Origin: Sporosarcina sp. Te-1
GTDB lineage: Bacteria > Bacillota > Bacilli > Bacillales_A > Planococcaceae
Assembly: GCF_017498505.1 (NCBI RefSeq)
Contig: NZ_CP071798.1
Span: 3,149,501-3,213,500 of the forward strand
DNA: 64,000 nt
Direction: 5' to 3'
The notes under the pieces are model-generated. The model was not told the DNA's origin. It did not search any database and saw only the letters and a program-made list of their open reading frames with translations. The position numbers and the translations under genes are program-made. Shown piece after piece: positions 34,177 to 43,854 of this stretch (its first letter is position 1; every line of letters begins with the position of its first letter).

Positions 34177-34370
34177 TTTTTGTGGTTACTACTATATACC
34201 CTTTATCGTAATTGCGTAAACGGTATGTAAAAAGGGTAAAAATAAAAATAATTATTTAATTAATAGGGAAAAAGGTCTGTCTAACTTCATTAAAATGCGT
34301 CTAAACATATCTACCTAAATCATCAATAGATTCGTATAATATAGTTAATCAAGTTATCGGAGGTGACGGA

Positions 34371-34793
34371 ATGATTCGGAAAGGACGTTTTGCCATTTGG
34401 AATGGAAAAGAATATGCACTCGCATCCTATCAACGTCAATATTATTTGCAAACGGAAGATGTTTCGGAAGAGAGAAATGGGTTCGAGCGGATGAATGGAA
34501 AAGAGCATGTGTTAATTCGGCCTGTTTCACTAAAAGAATTGCAGGATGCCTATGAGATCATTCCGTATACAATGCTGAAAGGATATCGTTTTGCCATAGA
34601 GGGAGTTAACCAGACGAATGGAAAAGTTGCACTCGTAACGAATAATCCATTTGTAAGAGGGAAAGTCGATGTTCGACCTTACGGTAAATATGAGTACATC
34701 ATCGAACTGCCAGAAGATCAAGTAGACTTTCTGGAAGATCGATTACCGATTTTAGGATTTGATGGCCAGACGACATACAAAAGATCAACGTAA
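34371..34793 (+). CDS. Hypothetical cytosolic protein
   Basis: A 140-residue protein preceded by CGGAGGTGA 4 bases before ATG. It begins RKGRFAIWNGKEYALASYQR and contains a repeated basic/aromatic pattern with predicted beta strands. No membrane segment or signal is present and no family is recognised. A terminator overlaps its stop codon. It lies just outside the mobile-element region. Confidence 0.65.
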   Translation: MIRKGRFAIWNGKEYALASYQRQYYLQTEDVSEERNGFERMNGKEHVLIRPVSLKELQDAYEIIPYTMLKGYRFAIEGVNQTNGKVALVTNNPFVRGKVDVRPYGKYEYIIELPEDQVDFLEDRLPILGFDGQTTYKRST

Positions 34794-34825
34794 TGCCGCT
34801 CAGCGACGCTCCGTTGATCTTTTTT
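34779..34825. terminator. Bidirectional terminator
   Basis: AAAAGATCAACG and CGTTGATCTTTTTT arms; it separates the hypothetical gene at 34371 from the convergent flagellin gene. Confidence 0.85.
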
Positions 34826-34826
34826 C

Positions 34827-35633
34827 TTATGTTTTCAATAATTGCAGGACTGATTGTGCCTGTTGCATATGAAGAGACAGCACATATTGCCCTGCCTGCA
34901 ACAGAATGTTCGCTTTTGTCAAAGCCATCATTTCTTTTGCGATGTCCACGTCACGTATGCGGGATTCCGCCGCCGTCAAGTTCTCTTCCATAGTCATGGC
35001 GTTGTTGTACGCATGCTCCAACCGATTGACATAGGCTCCCAGCTTTGAACGCTCGGATGACACGTTATCGATGGCTTTATCCAACTTTGAAATGGCTTCA
35101 TTTGCTTCGTCCTGAGTAGCGATGGAAATTCCATCCAAGTCTAAGCCGCTTAGGCTTCCAATTTCTAAATCAATGGTTTGCCCCGCATTTGCTCCTGCTT
35201 GAATCTTAATCGTTTGGCTATCATTCAATATAGGTTTCGTATTGAATTCCGACTGTTTGCCGTGTCGCATAATTTCATCTTTTAATTGCTGGAACTCTTC
35301 GTCGAGCAATTTGCGGTCTTTATCGGATAACGTACCGTTTGATGCCTGCACACTTAGCTCCCGCATCCGCTGTAAAATCGCATGCGTTTCATTTAATACG
35401 CCTTCTGCTGTCTGAACCATGGATATGCCATCCTGTATGTTCCGTTGCGCTACTTGAAGACCCCGAATCTGGGCGCGCATCCTTTCTGAAATAGCAAGTC
35501 CCGCCGGATCATCGGCCGCGCGGTTGATCCGTTTTCCTGTTGAAAGCCGTTCCATGGATAACATCACTTGATTATTGTGCATCGTCATATTGCGGATGAT
35601 GTTCAACCCAGTGGCATTCCATTTGCCTAGCAA
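34827..35633 (-). CDS. Flagellin, atypical
   Basis: A 268-residue flagellin. The D0/D1 parts are clear: MERLSTGKRINRAADDPAGL (N-terminal) and ESRIRDVDIAKEMMALTKAN to QQAQSVLQLLKT (C-terminal), with a short middle region. The N-terminus (MLGKWNATGLNIIRNMTMHN) is unlike the usual MRINHN start. Translation probably starts at TTG 35633 after a GGGGGGG ribosome site, since the nearby ATG is out of frame. It stands alone, away from a flagellar operon, so it may be a minor or phase-variable filament protein. Confidence 0.85.
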   Translation of the reverse strand: MLGKWNATGLNIIRNMTMHNNQVMLSMERLSTGKRINRAADDPAGLAISERMRAQIRGLQVAQRNIQDGISMVQTAEGVLNETHAILQRMRELSVQASNGTLSDKDRKLLDEEFQQLKDEIMRHGKQSEFNTKPILNDSQTIKIQAGANAGQTIDLEIGSLSGLDLDGISIATQDEANEAISKLDKAIDNVSSERSKLGAYVNRLEHAYNNAMTMEENLTAAESRIRDVDIAKEMMALTKANILLQAGQYVLSLHMQQAQSVLQLLKT

Positions 35634-35785
35634 TTCATCCCCCCCTTTTACTGCCTTTATCTTACTATCGTCCAGTTGGAAGATTTGTGAACTTGTTTCC
35701 AGTTGTTTTTACTGATTTCTCCAAAAGGATGCGAAACTGTCAGTTGGGAAGAATTATTTCCAACTTTATGGAGATATGGGCTGAA

Positions 35786-36787
35786 TTAATCAGGCTTAAA
35801 TCTGTATAATTTGTCATCATCCTTCCTCGGATTGCCTCTCCCATCTGTATTATTCGTAATGAAATACAGATACTCTCCGTCCGAATACAAATCACGGATT
35901 CGTCCATACCCTTCGATGGAACGAACGATCTCTCCTTTTGTTACATCAATGACAAGAATTCTTTCTCCACGCAAGGCGGCTACGTACAAAAGATGATGGT
36001 GAAACACCATTCCAGACGGAGCCCATGTCTCCTCACGCCCTGAAGTAAGCAACGGAGGCTGCATACCGGGGGCCGTTTCGGTTCCTTCGATTAGTGGCCA
36101 TCCATAGTTCACACCTTCCTGAATCAGGTTAATTTCGTCATTTGCCGACTGGCCATGTTCTGACGAATAGAGATTCCCTTTTGCATCCCATGCGAGCCCT
36201 TGAGGATTCCGATGTCCCATTGTGAAGATTCGAAAGGTGCCGTCCTGTTGTCGTGTGAGTATTTTTCCGTTAAATGTCGAAGGATTTTGCGCTTCTTCGG
36301 GCCTTGCCCCGTCGCCAACGGTCGCAAACAGCACGACATCTGGAGAAATAGCGAGACGGCCGCCATGATGGACTGGACCTGATTCAACGCCATCAAGTAA
36401 TACCTCTTGTTCATTCCACATGGCGCCGTCGTAGTAAAGAGTAACGATTCGGCTGCTAGGCGTTCCATCCAAATCGGCCGTGTAAAAGGCGTATGCAGAA
36501 TGAGAAGAGTCAAAATCGGGTGATAGGACGAAGCCTAGCAAACCCGCTTCTGCAACGGTTGACAGTGGTTTGGATAACCGAACGGGTTGCCTTTGCATGC
36601 TTCCATCCTGATCAACACGTGTAATGGTTCCTGCTCTTTCACTTATGAAAATTGTATTCCCATCAGATGTAATAGACCATGGAGCTGCCAAGCCTGTCGC
36701 CAAAATGTCCACTTGATTTTCTTGTGTATATCCCTGAGTGCAACCGAACAAGATGAAAACGATAAAAAGATAATAGTACCGTTTCAC
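35786..36787 (-). CDS. Secreted PQQ-type glucose/sorbosone dehydrogenase
   Basis: A 333-residue lipoprotein (LFGC, Cys16) with a six-bladed beta-propeller of the GSDH family: LATGLAAPWSITSDGNTIFI, GPVHHGGRLAISPD, GHRNPQGLAWDAKGNLYSSE and NYGWPLIEG are the conserved segments around the active site. It would oxidise an aldose outside the cell using PQQ or a related quinone. GTG 36787 has GGAGGGG 6 bases upstream. It diverges from the gluconate-dehydrogenase-like operon, and the two may serve periplasm-like sugar oxidation together. Confidence 0.85.
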   Translation of the reverse strand: MKRYYYLFIVFILFGCTQGYTQENQVDILATGLAAPWSITSDGNTIFISERAGTITRVDQDGSMQRQPVRLSKPLSTVAEAGLLGFVLSPDFDSSHSAYAFYTADLDGTPSSRIVTLYYDGAMWNEQEVLLDGVESGPVHHGGRLAISPDVVLFATVGDGARPEEAQNPSTFNGKILTRQQDGTFRIFTMGHRNPQGLAWDAKGNLYSSEHGQSANDEINLIQEGVNYGWPLIEGTETAPGMQPPLLTSGREETWAPSGMVFHHHLLYVAALRGERILVIDVTKGEIVRSIEGYGRIRDLYSDGEYLYFITNNTDGRGNPRKDDDKLYRFKPD

Positions 36788-36969
36788 GGTGATCCCCTCC
36801 AAACTTTGGTATGTCTATCGTAACGATTTTATCTGTCTGAACAAAACATAATGACGAAACGTTTCATTAATTTTGGAAAAAAGATGTTTTCTCTGTATGA
36901 AAGGTGGAGAATCACGGACATGCTGAGAGGTAGTTACGAACTTTGAAACAAAGCAAAGGAGGAAATAGC

Positions 36970-37722
36970 ATGGCAGAAGAACAGAAAGGACTATCCAGGC
37001 GTGATTTCCTAAAAACGACAGGGATTGCAACCGGCGCCTTAGTAGGCGGAGGAATCATCGGCGGATTGGTCGGATATAACGTCAAAAAAGAAGACAAGAC
37101 ATTGCAAGGAACCGAACAAGGCGGAACCCCTACGGACGCAACCAGTGTTCGCGGTTTAATGTTTTTCAGGAACCCGCATGATTTTCAAGTACTTTCGCAG
37201 GCCGTGGAAAGGATTTTCCCGGAAGATGATTTGGGGCCAGGTGCCATCAAACTTGGAGTGGGTTACTTTATTGATAATCAGCTAGCAGGGAACTATGGAA
37301 GTAATGCCCGCGAGTATATGCAGGGCCCGTTTTTTGCAGGGGAGGCGACGCAGGGCTATCAGAGTCGTTTGACCAGGGCAGAAATCTTCTCGCAAGGGAT
37401 TGCCAAAATGGATGAAGAGGCAAATAAACGCTTCAAGAAGAGCTTTGTCGACTTGGAAGGGGGACAAATGGATGAAATCATTACCGCCTTCCAGAAGAAC
37501 GAAGTGGAGATGAAAGGGGTTTCGTCCGAGTTTTTCTTCCGGCTTCTAAGACAAGCCACTTTGGAGGGAGCTTATGCTGACCCAATCTACAATGGCAACA
37601 ACAATATGGATGGTTGGCGGATGAAAGGGTTCCCAGGGCATCAAATGGCGTATATCAATGTCATAGAAGAAGAGAAGTTTCAAAAGATCGAACCAAAATC
37701 AATTAGCAGCATGCAGCATTAA
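36970..37722 (+). CDS. Gluconate 2-dehydrogenase subunit 3-like protein (Tat substrate)
   Basis: A 250-residue protein with a twin-arginine signal (LSRRDFLKTTGIATGALVGG). The mature part has the subunit 3 pattern (FFRNPHDFQVLSQAVERIFP). ATG 36970 has AAAGGAGG 8 bases upstream. It is the small subunit of a flavin sugar-acid dehydrogenase and carries the export signal for the complex. The large subunit gene follows after 14 bases, then tatA and tatC. Confidence 0.88.
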   Translation: MAEEQKGLSRRDFLKTTGIATGALVGGGIIGGLVGYNVKKEDKTLQGTEQGGTPTDATSVRGLMFFRNPHDFQVLSQAVERIFPEDDLGPGAIKLGVGYFIDNQLAGNYGSNAREYMQGPFFAGEATQGYQSRLTRAEIFSQGIAKMDEEANKRFKKSFVDLEGGQMDEIITAFQKNEVEMKGVSSEFFFRLLRQATLEGAYADPIYNGNNNMDGWRMKGFPGHQMAYINVIEEEKFQKIEPKSISSMQH

Positions 37723-37736
37723 GGGAGAGAATAACA

Positions 37737-39449
37737 ATGGCAAAAACGTTGGATAAAGTTGACGTCGTCTTGGTTGGCGTTGGTTGGACGGGCGGCATCA
37801 TTGCGGCAGAATGCGCGAAAGCAGGACTGAAAGTAATAGGACTAGAGCGGGGTAATACGAGGAATACCGCTGACTATGTGATGGTTCATGATGAATATCG
37901 TTATGCTATCCGCTATGAACTTATGCAAGACTTATCAAGGGAGACGGTCACCTTCCGCAATACCCGTAAAATGCGGGCATTGCCAATGCGCCAGATGGGT
38001 TCATTCCTGCTTGGCGAGGGTCTCGGCGGTTCCGGCACCCACTGGAATGGTATGACCTATCGATTTCTGCCGTATGATTTTCAAATCAAATCGATGACAG
38101 ATAAAAAGTACGGTAAAAACAAATTGTCCGCTGACTATCTGCTCCAAGATTGGGGCATCACATATGACGAACTGGAACCATATTTCACAAAATTTGATAA
38201 GACGATTGGACTTTCTGGGGAAGACAAAAATCCGTTCTGGGGCAAGCGATCCGAAGATTTCCCGACACCGCCGATGAAACGGACCCCGATCTTGAAAAAG
38301 TTTGAGGATGCGACGACATCACTCGGTTATCATCCCTACATGCTTCCTTCAGCCAACTTGTCGCAGCCATATGAAAACCCGGATGGCGAGTCGATTGGCG
38401 CTTGCCAATACTGTGGTTTCTGTGAACGATTCGGCTGTGAATATGGAGCCAAATCATCACCGGAAGTGACGGTCGTCCCGACTGCGATGAAAACAGGTAA
38501 CTTTGAAGTCACCGTCCATGCGAATGTAGTGGAAATCATGAAATCGGGCAACAAAGTGACGGGTGTCCGTTATATCGACACGCAATCAGGAGCGGAATAC
38601 ATCCAGCCGGCGGAAATGGTCATCTTGACCAGTTATGTATTGAATAATGCGAAATTGCTCATGGTATCGAAAATCGGAGAACAGTACAATCCGGACACCG
38701 GACGAGGGACATTGGGCAAAAACTATGGGTATCAAATTGAACCGGGAACAACCGGATTTTTCGAGGAGCCGATGAATGTCTTCATGGGAGCAGGTGGACT
38801 TGGAATGACAATCGATGATTTCAATGGGGACAGTTTTGATCACTCAGATGTCGATTTCATTCATGGAGCCAGTATTACCCTGTCTCAGACTGGCGTAAGG
38901 CCAATCCAGACGAATCCGGTACCGCCGGATGTTCCAGTATGGGGAGCGGAGTTCAAGAAGCAGTCCATCCTCAATTATCCGAGAACATTGTCGGTCTACG
39001 GACAAGGCGCCTCCATGCCGCATCGGGAGAATTTCTTATCTCTCGACCCGGACTATCGAGATGCGTACGGGGTGCCGCTCTTGCAGATGACATATAACTT
39101 TACCGAGCAAGATCGCAATTTGCATAAGTTTATCACAGACCGCACCGCGGAGATCATGAAGGAAATGGGAGCCAAAACGGTAGTGCCTGGCAATCCGATC
39201 AGTGATTATGATATCGTGCCGTACCAATCCACGCATAATACAGGCGGAACGATAATGGGCAGCGATCCGGATACGAGTGTTGTGAACAACTACTTGCAGC
39301 ATTGGGATGCGGAAAATCTGTTTGTTGTTGGTGCTGGGAATTTCCCTCACAACGGAGGATATAACCCGACGGCGACTGTTGGAGCGCTTGCGTATCGCGC
39401 TGCAGAAGGCATCATCAAGTACAGCAAAAACGGTGGTTCACTTGTGTGA
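37737..39449 (+). CDS. GMC-type flavoprotein, gluconate 2-dehydrogenase large subunit-like
   Basis: A 570-residue FAD oxidoreductase. The N-terminal VVLVGVGWTGGIIAAECAKA is the dinucleotide-binding fold, GSFLLGEGLGGSGTHWNGMT follows, and the C-terminal VVGAGNFPHNGGYNPTATVG holds the GMC catalytic His/Asn region. It has no signal, so it is probably exported folded, bound to the Tat-signal subunit. A CQYCGFCERFGCEYG cluster could hold a metal or Fe-S site. The cytochrome subunit of classical enzymes is absent from the operon. Confidence 0.88.
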   Translation: MAKTLDKVDVVLVGVGWTGGIIAAECAKAGLKVIGLERGNTRNTADYVMVHDEYRYAIRYELMQDLSRETVTFRNTRKMRALPMRQMGSFLLGEGLGGSGTHWNGMTYRFLPYDFQIKSMTDKKYGKNKLSADYLLQDWGITYDELEPYFTKFDKTIGLSGEDKNPFWGKRSEDFPTPPMKRTPILKKFEDATTSLGYHPYMLPSANLSQPYENPDGESIGACQYCGFCERFGCEYGAKSSPEVTVVPTAMKTGNFEVTVHANVVEIMKSGNKVTGVRYIDTQSGAEYIQPAEMVILTSYVLNNAKLLMVSKIGEQYNPDTGRGTLGKNYGYQIEPGTTGFFEEPMNVFMGAGGLGMTIDDFNGDSFDHSDVDFIHGASITLSQTGVRPIQTNPVPPDVPVWGAEFKKQSILNYPRTLSVYGQGASMPHRENFLSLDPDYRDAYGVPLLQMTYNFTEQDRNLHKFITDRTAEIMKEMGAKTVVPGNPISDYDIVPYQSTHNTGGTIMGSDPDTSVVNNYLQHWDAENLFVVGAGNFPHNGGYNPTATVGALAYRAAEGIIKYSKNGGSLV

Positions 39450-39468
39450 ATAAAAGGAGGATGGCAGC

Positions 39469-39663
39469 ATGAGTTTAGCAAGCATCGGGGTTCCGGGATT
39501 AATCATCATCCTAGTCATTGTACTGATTTTATTCGGCCCTCGGAAATTGCCTGAGGTCGGGTCCGCGGTCGGAAAGACATTGGCGGAATTTAAGAAATCG
39601 GCCAGGGATATTTTAGAAGAAGAGGACAAGCCGGATACTCCAAAGAAAAAAGATCCTTCTTAA
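39469..39663 (+). CDS. tatA: Twin-arginine translocase TatA/E family protein
   Basis: A 64-residue protein with one membrane helix ([20 protein letters not shown]), the FGP hinge, an amphipathic helix and a charged tail. AAAGGAGG lies before ATG. It lies between the dehydrogenase genes and tatC in one operon, so it probably serves this substrate. It provides the pore-forming part of a minimal TatA-TatC translocase. Confidence 0.93.
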   Translation: MSLASIGVPGLIIILVIVLILFGPRKLPEVGSAVGKTLAEFKKSARDILEEEDKPDTPKKKDPS

Positions 39664-39676
39664 GCAGGTGAGTGGA

Positions 39677-40516
39677 ATGGATCCATATGAGCATCATAAT
39701 CGTAAAATCTTGAGTCCGTTGGATAAGAAACAGGAAGTGCCAAGTGAGCAGCTCGTGGAATTACCCGAGGAAGATCCTGTTGATTCGACAGAGAAAAAAG
39801 AACACAATCCGACGCTCGTCGATCATTTGACGGATTTACGGAAACAGCTCATCAAGAGTGTATTGGTGTTCCTTGTTTTCTTTATCGGCGTATTTTCGAC
39901 TATCAACTTCTGGTTTCCGTTTGTCACGAGGGGACATGAATTGATTGTCCTCGGCCCTTTAGAAGTCGTAACGTTCTATATGTCCATTTCGACGGCATTG
40001 GCATTTGGATTGTCGCTGCCCTTCCTCTGCCATTTTCTTTGGCAATTTGTAAAACCAGGGTTGCTTGCCCGGGAAAGCCAGTTTCTCAGTCTCTACTCTC
40101 CAGTCATGTTTCTTTTGTTTATCGGAGGACTTTCATTCGGATATTTCATCGTTAATCCACTAAGCTATGATTTTTTAGTGTCGATCGGTAAAGTGAATTT
40201 CTCGGTATTAATTTCAGCGCAGGAATATGTAAGATTCCTTCTCATGACGACGATGCCGGTTGGGCTTCTCTTTGAATTGCCTATTGTCGCCATGTTTTTG
40301 TCGGCGATTGGACTATTGACTTCGGAGACAATGAAAAAAATCCGTAAGTGGTCGTATGTGGTGCTAGCGGTTGTCTCGGCCCTCATCACGCCGCCTGATT
40401 TTGTAAGTCAATTGATCGTCCTTATACCGATGATCTTGTTGTATGAGGCCAGCATCTTCATTGTCATGCAAGGCGAACGGCGGGCGAAGAAGATGGAAGA
40501 AGTGAGACTGGATTAA
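39677..40516 (+). CDS. tatC: Twin-arginine translocase TatC
   Basis: A 279-residue, six-helix protein. The N-terminal NPTLVDHLTDLRKQLIKSVL is the TatC signal-binding motif and SVLISAQEYVRFLLMTTMPV is a conserved loop. An unusually long N-terminal extension of about 45 polar residues precedes it. ATG 39677 has GGTGA upstream; GTG 39668 is possible. The gene completes a substrate-plus-translocase operon comparable with phoD-tatAd-tatCd of Bacillus subtilis. Confidence 0.93.
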   Translation: MDPYEHHNRKILSPLDKKQEVPSEQLVELPEEDPVDSTEKKEHNPTLVDHLTDLRKQLIKSVLVFLVFFIGVFSTINFWFPFVTRGHELIVLGPLEVVTFYMSISTALAFGLSLPFLCHFLWQFVKPGLLARESQFLSLYSPVMFLLFIGGLSFGYFIVNPLSYDFLVSIGKVNFSVLISAQEYVRFLLMTTMPVGLLFELPIVAMFLSAIGLLTSETMKKIRKWSYVVLAVVSALITPPDFVSQLIVLIPMILLYEASIFIVMQGERRAKKMEEVRLD

Positions 40517-40524
40517 TCAAACCG

Positions 40525-40560
40525 AAAAAATCGGAGTCCTGACAGGGACCCCGATTTTTC
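40525..40560. terminator. Terminator after tatC
   Basis: AAAAATCGG(AG)TCC and GGACCCCGATTTTT arms; it can also serve the small convergent gene that ends at 40564. Confidence 0.85.
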
Positions 40561-40563
40561 GTT

Positions 40564-40704
40564 TTACGAGCCTTGGTTGTTTTTCATAATCCCCATAGCG
40601 CCCGTCAGTGATCCAAATTGTTTCATTAGCTTGTCACGGGCTTCTCTATTCCGCATTAAATACGCAGCACCCAATCCGATAGCGGCAATCGCCATTTTGT
40701 TCAT
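40564..40704 (-). CDS. Small protein, paralogue of the 48266 gene
   Basis: A 46-residue protein beginning MNKMAIAAIGLGAAYLMRNR and continuing EARDKLMKQFGSL. AAAGGGTG lies 8 bases before ATG 40704. It shares 20 of its first 27 aligned residues with the protein encoded at 48266-48463 (MALAALGLGAAYLMRNKEAR), so it is a real gene. A short N-terminal helix is followed by a basic amphipathic segment, suggesting membrane association. The family is not recognised. Confidence 0.75.
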   Translation of the reverse strand: MNKMAIAAIGLGAAYLMRNREARDKLMKQFGSLTGAMGIMKNNQGS

Positions 40705-40851
40705 GGGACATACACCCTTTCGCTTCATGATTTTTTGAATCACCTTAGATTCTCCGGAATTATATAATTTATACAGGTCAGTAAGAATTTTAATTATAAA
40801 GTCTTATAAAACGTTTTTTATCTCCGATGTATATAGTAAGGAGGGTTTATT

Positions 40852-42585
40852 ATGAAGATTTCAATTCGTATTAAACTAATAGTCATTACGTTGGCTCTTT
40901 TGATCATACCGAGTGTGACAATAGGCATATCAGGTTACTGGACGGCAAAAACCAACTTGGATGAAATTGGATCGATGGGGCTTAAAAATAACGTCATGTC
41001 AGCGCTTGATTTGATTTCCAGGTTGAATGAACAAGTAGAAAACGGTTCCATGACGCTCGAGGAAGCGCAAATTAAGGCGAAGGAGTCTTTGATCGGTCCT
41101 CTTCAAGCGGATGGCACGCGCTCCATTGAGAACAAAGTAGATATGGGGAAGTATGGTTATTACTTCGTTTTGGATAAAGAAGGGATCGCACTCGTCCATC
41201 CTACGATGGAAGGGAAAAACTTATATGATTCCCAATCGGACGACGGGCGGTACACGACGCGTGAAATGCTCAAAGCCGCAGAGGATGGAGGCGGTTTTGT
41301 TGCATTCGATTTTCAAGTCCCTGGTGAGGATAGGGTGGCACCAAAAATTGTTTATGCTGAAACGGATCCTGCATGGGGTTGGGTTGTCATTTCCGGTACA
41401 TACTTGAGTGACTTCAATAGCGGGGCGAATGATCTACTCATCACATTGGCGATTGTACTAGCTATTTCGATTCTCTTGGGAGCCGCTTTGATCATTTGGT
41501 TCTCCGGACATTTATCAAAGCCGATCCGGATGGTGACGGAACATGTCGGCAAGGTGGCGGATGGCGATTTGACGTCTGAGCAGATGGTCGTTCGCAACAA
41601 AGATGAAATAGGTGAATTGACTCGTTATGTGAATCGGATGTCAGGTAATTTAAAACAAATGATCGAGCAAGTGTCCACTGCATCCATGCAAGTGGCAGCA
41701 ACGTCAGAGGAGTTATCAGCCAGCAGCGAACAGACAAGCCGTTCGGTGGAACAGGTAGCAGGAGCAATTCAGGATTTGGCGTACGGGACGGATGCCCAGA
41801 TGGACAAAATGGAGCAGTCCAACGAGGCAATCCAGCAAATGACGGATGAAATGAATAAGCTTTCAGCTGCAATGAGACAGGCGAATGAGACATCCAAGTC
41901 GACAGCCGAGATTGCGGATAATGGCGGGGAAGTCATCTCCAGGACCATTAACCACATGCACACCATTCAGCAGGAAACTGCATCCACGGCTGAATTGATC
42001 AATGAACTGGGCAATAAATCCTTGGAAATTACCAAGATTCTTTCCATGATCACGGATGTTGCTGAGCAGACGAACTTACTCGCTTTGAATGCGGCAATTG
42101 AAGCGGCACGTGCAGGAGAACACGGCCGAGGATTTGCAGTTGTTGCAGACGAAGTGAAAAAGTTGGCGGAGCAGTCCGCGAATTCTGCCAGCCAAGTCGG
42201 TCAACTCATCGACGCAATCCAAAAGGATATTGACCAATCCGTCATTGCCATTAATCGTGGACATGCGTCTGTCAATGAAGGGATTGACTTGGTCAATGGA
42301 GCGGGAGATGCTTTCCGAAACATTTCCACAGGCGTCGAAGATGTGCTTGTTCAGATCGGGGAAGTATCCAAGTCATTACAAGCGAATGTGCAGGAGTTTG
42401 AGACGGTGTCTGGATCAATTGGAGAAGCTTCCAAGATTTCGGTCGACTCGGCGTCGCACACACAAAATATAGCAGCCGCAGCGGAAGAGCAAACAGCTTC
42501 CATGGAGGAAATTGCTGCCGCATCGGATACTCTCGCTAGGATGGCAGAGGAACTGCAAGAAACAGTCCGGGCGTTTAGGCTCTAA
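40852..42585 (+). CDS. Methyl-accepting chemotaxis protein with Cache sensor
   Basis: A 577-residue chemoreceptor. Two membrane helices (about residues 7-28 and 195-217) frame an extracellular Cache domain with [20 protein letters not shown] and [18 protein letters not shown] domain follows ([20 protein letters not shown]) and a long coiled coil with the signalling hairpin [26 protein letters not shown] lies before ATG. Small organic acids are typical ligands of such single-Cache sensors. The window also carries a flagellin. Confidence 0.93.
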   Translation: MKISIRIKLIVITLALLIIPSVTIGISGYWTAKTNLDEIGSMGLKNNVMSALDLISRLNEQVENGSMTLEEAQIKAKESLIGPLQADGTRSIENKVDMGKYGYYFVLDKEGIALVHPTMEGKNLYDSQSDDGRYTTREMLKAAEDGGGFVAFDFQVPGEDRVAPKIVYAETDPAWGWVVISGTYLSDFNSGANDLLITLAIVLAISILLGAALIIWFSGHLSKPIRMVTEHVGKVADGDLTSEQMVVRNKDEIGELTRYVNRMSGNLKQMIEQVSTASMQVAATSEELSASSEQTSRSVEQVAGAIQDLAYGTDAQMDKMEQSNEAIQQMTDEMNKLSAAMRQANETSKSTAEIADNGGEVISRTINHMHTIQQETASTAELINELGNKSLEITKILSMITDVAEQTNLLALNAAIEAARAGEHGRGFAVVADEVKKLAEQSANSASQVGQLIDAIQKDIDQSVIAINRGHASVNEGIDLVNGAGDAFRNISTGVEDVLVQIGEVSKSLQANVQEFETVSGSIGEASKISVDSASHTQNIAAAAEEQTASMEEIAAASDTLARMAEELQETVRAFRL

Positions 42586-42600
42586 ACAAAAATGAACAAT

Positions 42601-42645
42601 ACCCTCTCATCACCTATTATAATAGGTGTATGAGGGGGTGTTTTT
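42601..42645 (+). promoter_or_regulatory. Hairpin that contains the ribosome site of the MFS gene
   Basis: ACCCTCTCAT-CACCTATT pairs with AATAGGTG-TATGAGGGGGT, followed by TTTTT and GTG 42646. The 3' arm includes GGGGGTG, the only ribosome site of the MFS gene. The structure looks like the chemoreceptor terminator and an RBS lock in one. Confidence 0.7.
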
Positions 42646-43854
42646 GTGGCAAAGAAGCAAGGATATACGGCGCGGGACGCTGCGTTTTGGAGAATTATTT
42701 TTGGGACAGGTCTGTCTTCTGTTTTCATCTTCGCCGCCATGTATGCCATGCAGCCTCTTCTTCCTGTTTTCACAAAAGAATTCTCCATCTCCGTTTCCTA
42801 TGCAAGTATGGCCATGTCCGTTACGACAATTGGCCTGATTGCCGGCTTGATCATTTTAGGTTTTATGTCAGATCGGACGGGTCGGGGACTATATATCAAG
42901 TTATCGTTGTTCGGCTCCGTACTGCCATTTTTACTCATCCCATCGGTGGAATCCTTTTGGCTGATTGTAGTGTTGCGGTTTGTTCAAGGATTTGCATTGG
43001 CAGGCGTTCCGGCAGCCGCGCTCGCGTATATTAGCGAAGAGGTCGACAAACGATATGCCAATTTGGCGACGGCGTTATATATTTCTTGCAACAGTCTGGG
43101 AGGAATGATCGGCCGTTTCCTGACAGGATATATGGTAGAACAGGCTTCCTGGCAATTCTCCTTATATATTTTGGCCGCTTTCGGTGGAGTGTTATTTTGC
43201 ATCGTCTGTTTCCTGCTGCCGAAATCGAAAAACTTCACATCGAGTACAGTTCGTCTGGCCGAAGACTTGGAAGGCTTCTTCTATCATTTGAAAAACCCAT
43301 CGCTGCTTCTCGTTTTTGGATTAGGCATCGTTTTGCAGTTATCGTTTACCGGCATTTGGACTTACGCGCCATTTCATTTATTGGCGCCTCCATTTATGAT
43401 GTCTCTTGAAATGATCTCCTACTTGTATCTGGCCTATAGTTTTGGAGTGGTGGGCGGCCCGATTGGCGGCTGGCTTTCCGGTAAATTCGGTTTTAATCGC
43501 GTCCGTCTGGTCGCAATCATTTTATTCGCGACTGGGATTCTGTTGACGTTGTCCGCCATTACCTCGCTGCTGGTAGTCGGTTTTTGTGTCATATGTCTTG
43601 GCTTTTTCACGGCCCATTCCTTGACTGCGGGCTCGGTCAGCAGAGAAGCGACGCATCATAAAGGCAGCGCCTCGAGTCTGTATTTGGTCTCTTATTATAT
43701 TGGCGTGACACTCGGGAGCACTTTGCTTAGTCCTTGGTGGAACGCGTTCGGTTGGGGTGGGCTCGTCCTCTTAACTGCAGCTGTGCCTATTCTCTATGTG
43801 ATTTTTATACAGGTTTATCGATCGAAATATAAAAAAGGAAGTGCAGTCCTCTGA
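42646..43854 (+). CDS. MFS transporter
   Basis: A 402-residue protein with 12 predicted helices. GFMSDRTGRGLYIKLSLFGS is the MFS motif A loop between helices 2 and 3, and a matching GWLSGKFGFNRVRLVAIILF follows helix 8. It resembles YnfM-like drug or metabolite exporters. Translation starts at GTG 42646, whose ribosome site lies in a hairpin. Substrate unknown. Confidence 0.85.
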   Translation: MAKKQGYTARDAAFWRIIFGTGLSSVFIFAAMYAMQPLLPVFTKEFSISVSYASMAMSVTTIGLIAGLIILGFMSDRTGRGLYIKLSLFGSVLPFLLIPSVESFWLIVVLRFVQGFALAGVPAAALAYISEEVDKRYANLATALYISCNSLGGMIGRFLTGYMVEQASWQFSLYILAAFGGVLFCIVCFLLPKSKNFTSSTVRLAEDLEGFFYHLKNPSLLLVFGLGIVLQLSFTGIWTYAPFHLLAPPFMMSLEMISYLYLAYSFGVVGGPIGGWLSGKFGFNRVRLVAIILFATGILLTLSAITSLLVVGFCVICLGFFTAHSLTAGSVSREATHHKGSASSLYLVSYYIGVTLGSTLLSPWWNAFGWGGLVLLTAAVPILYVIFIQVYRSKYKKGSAVL

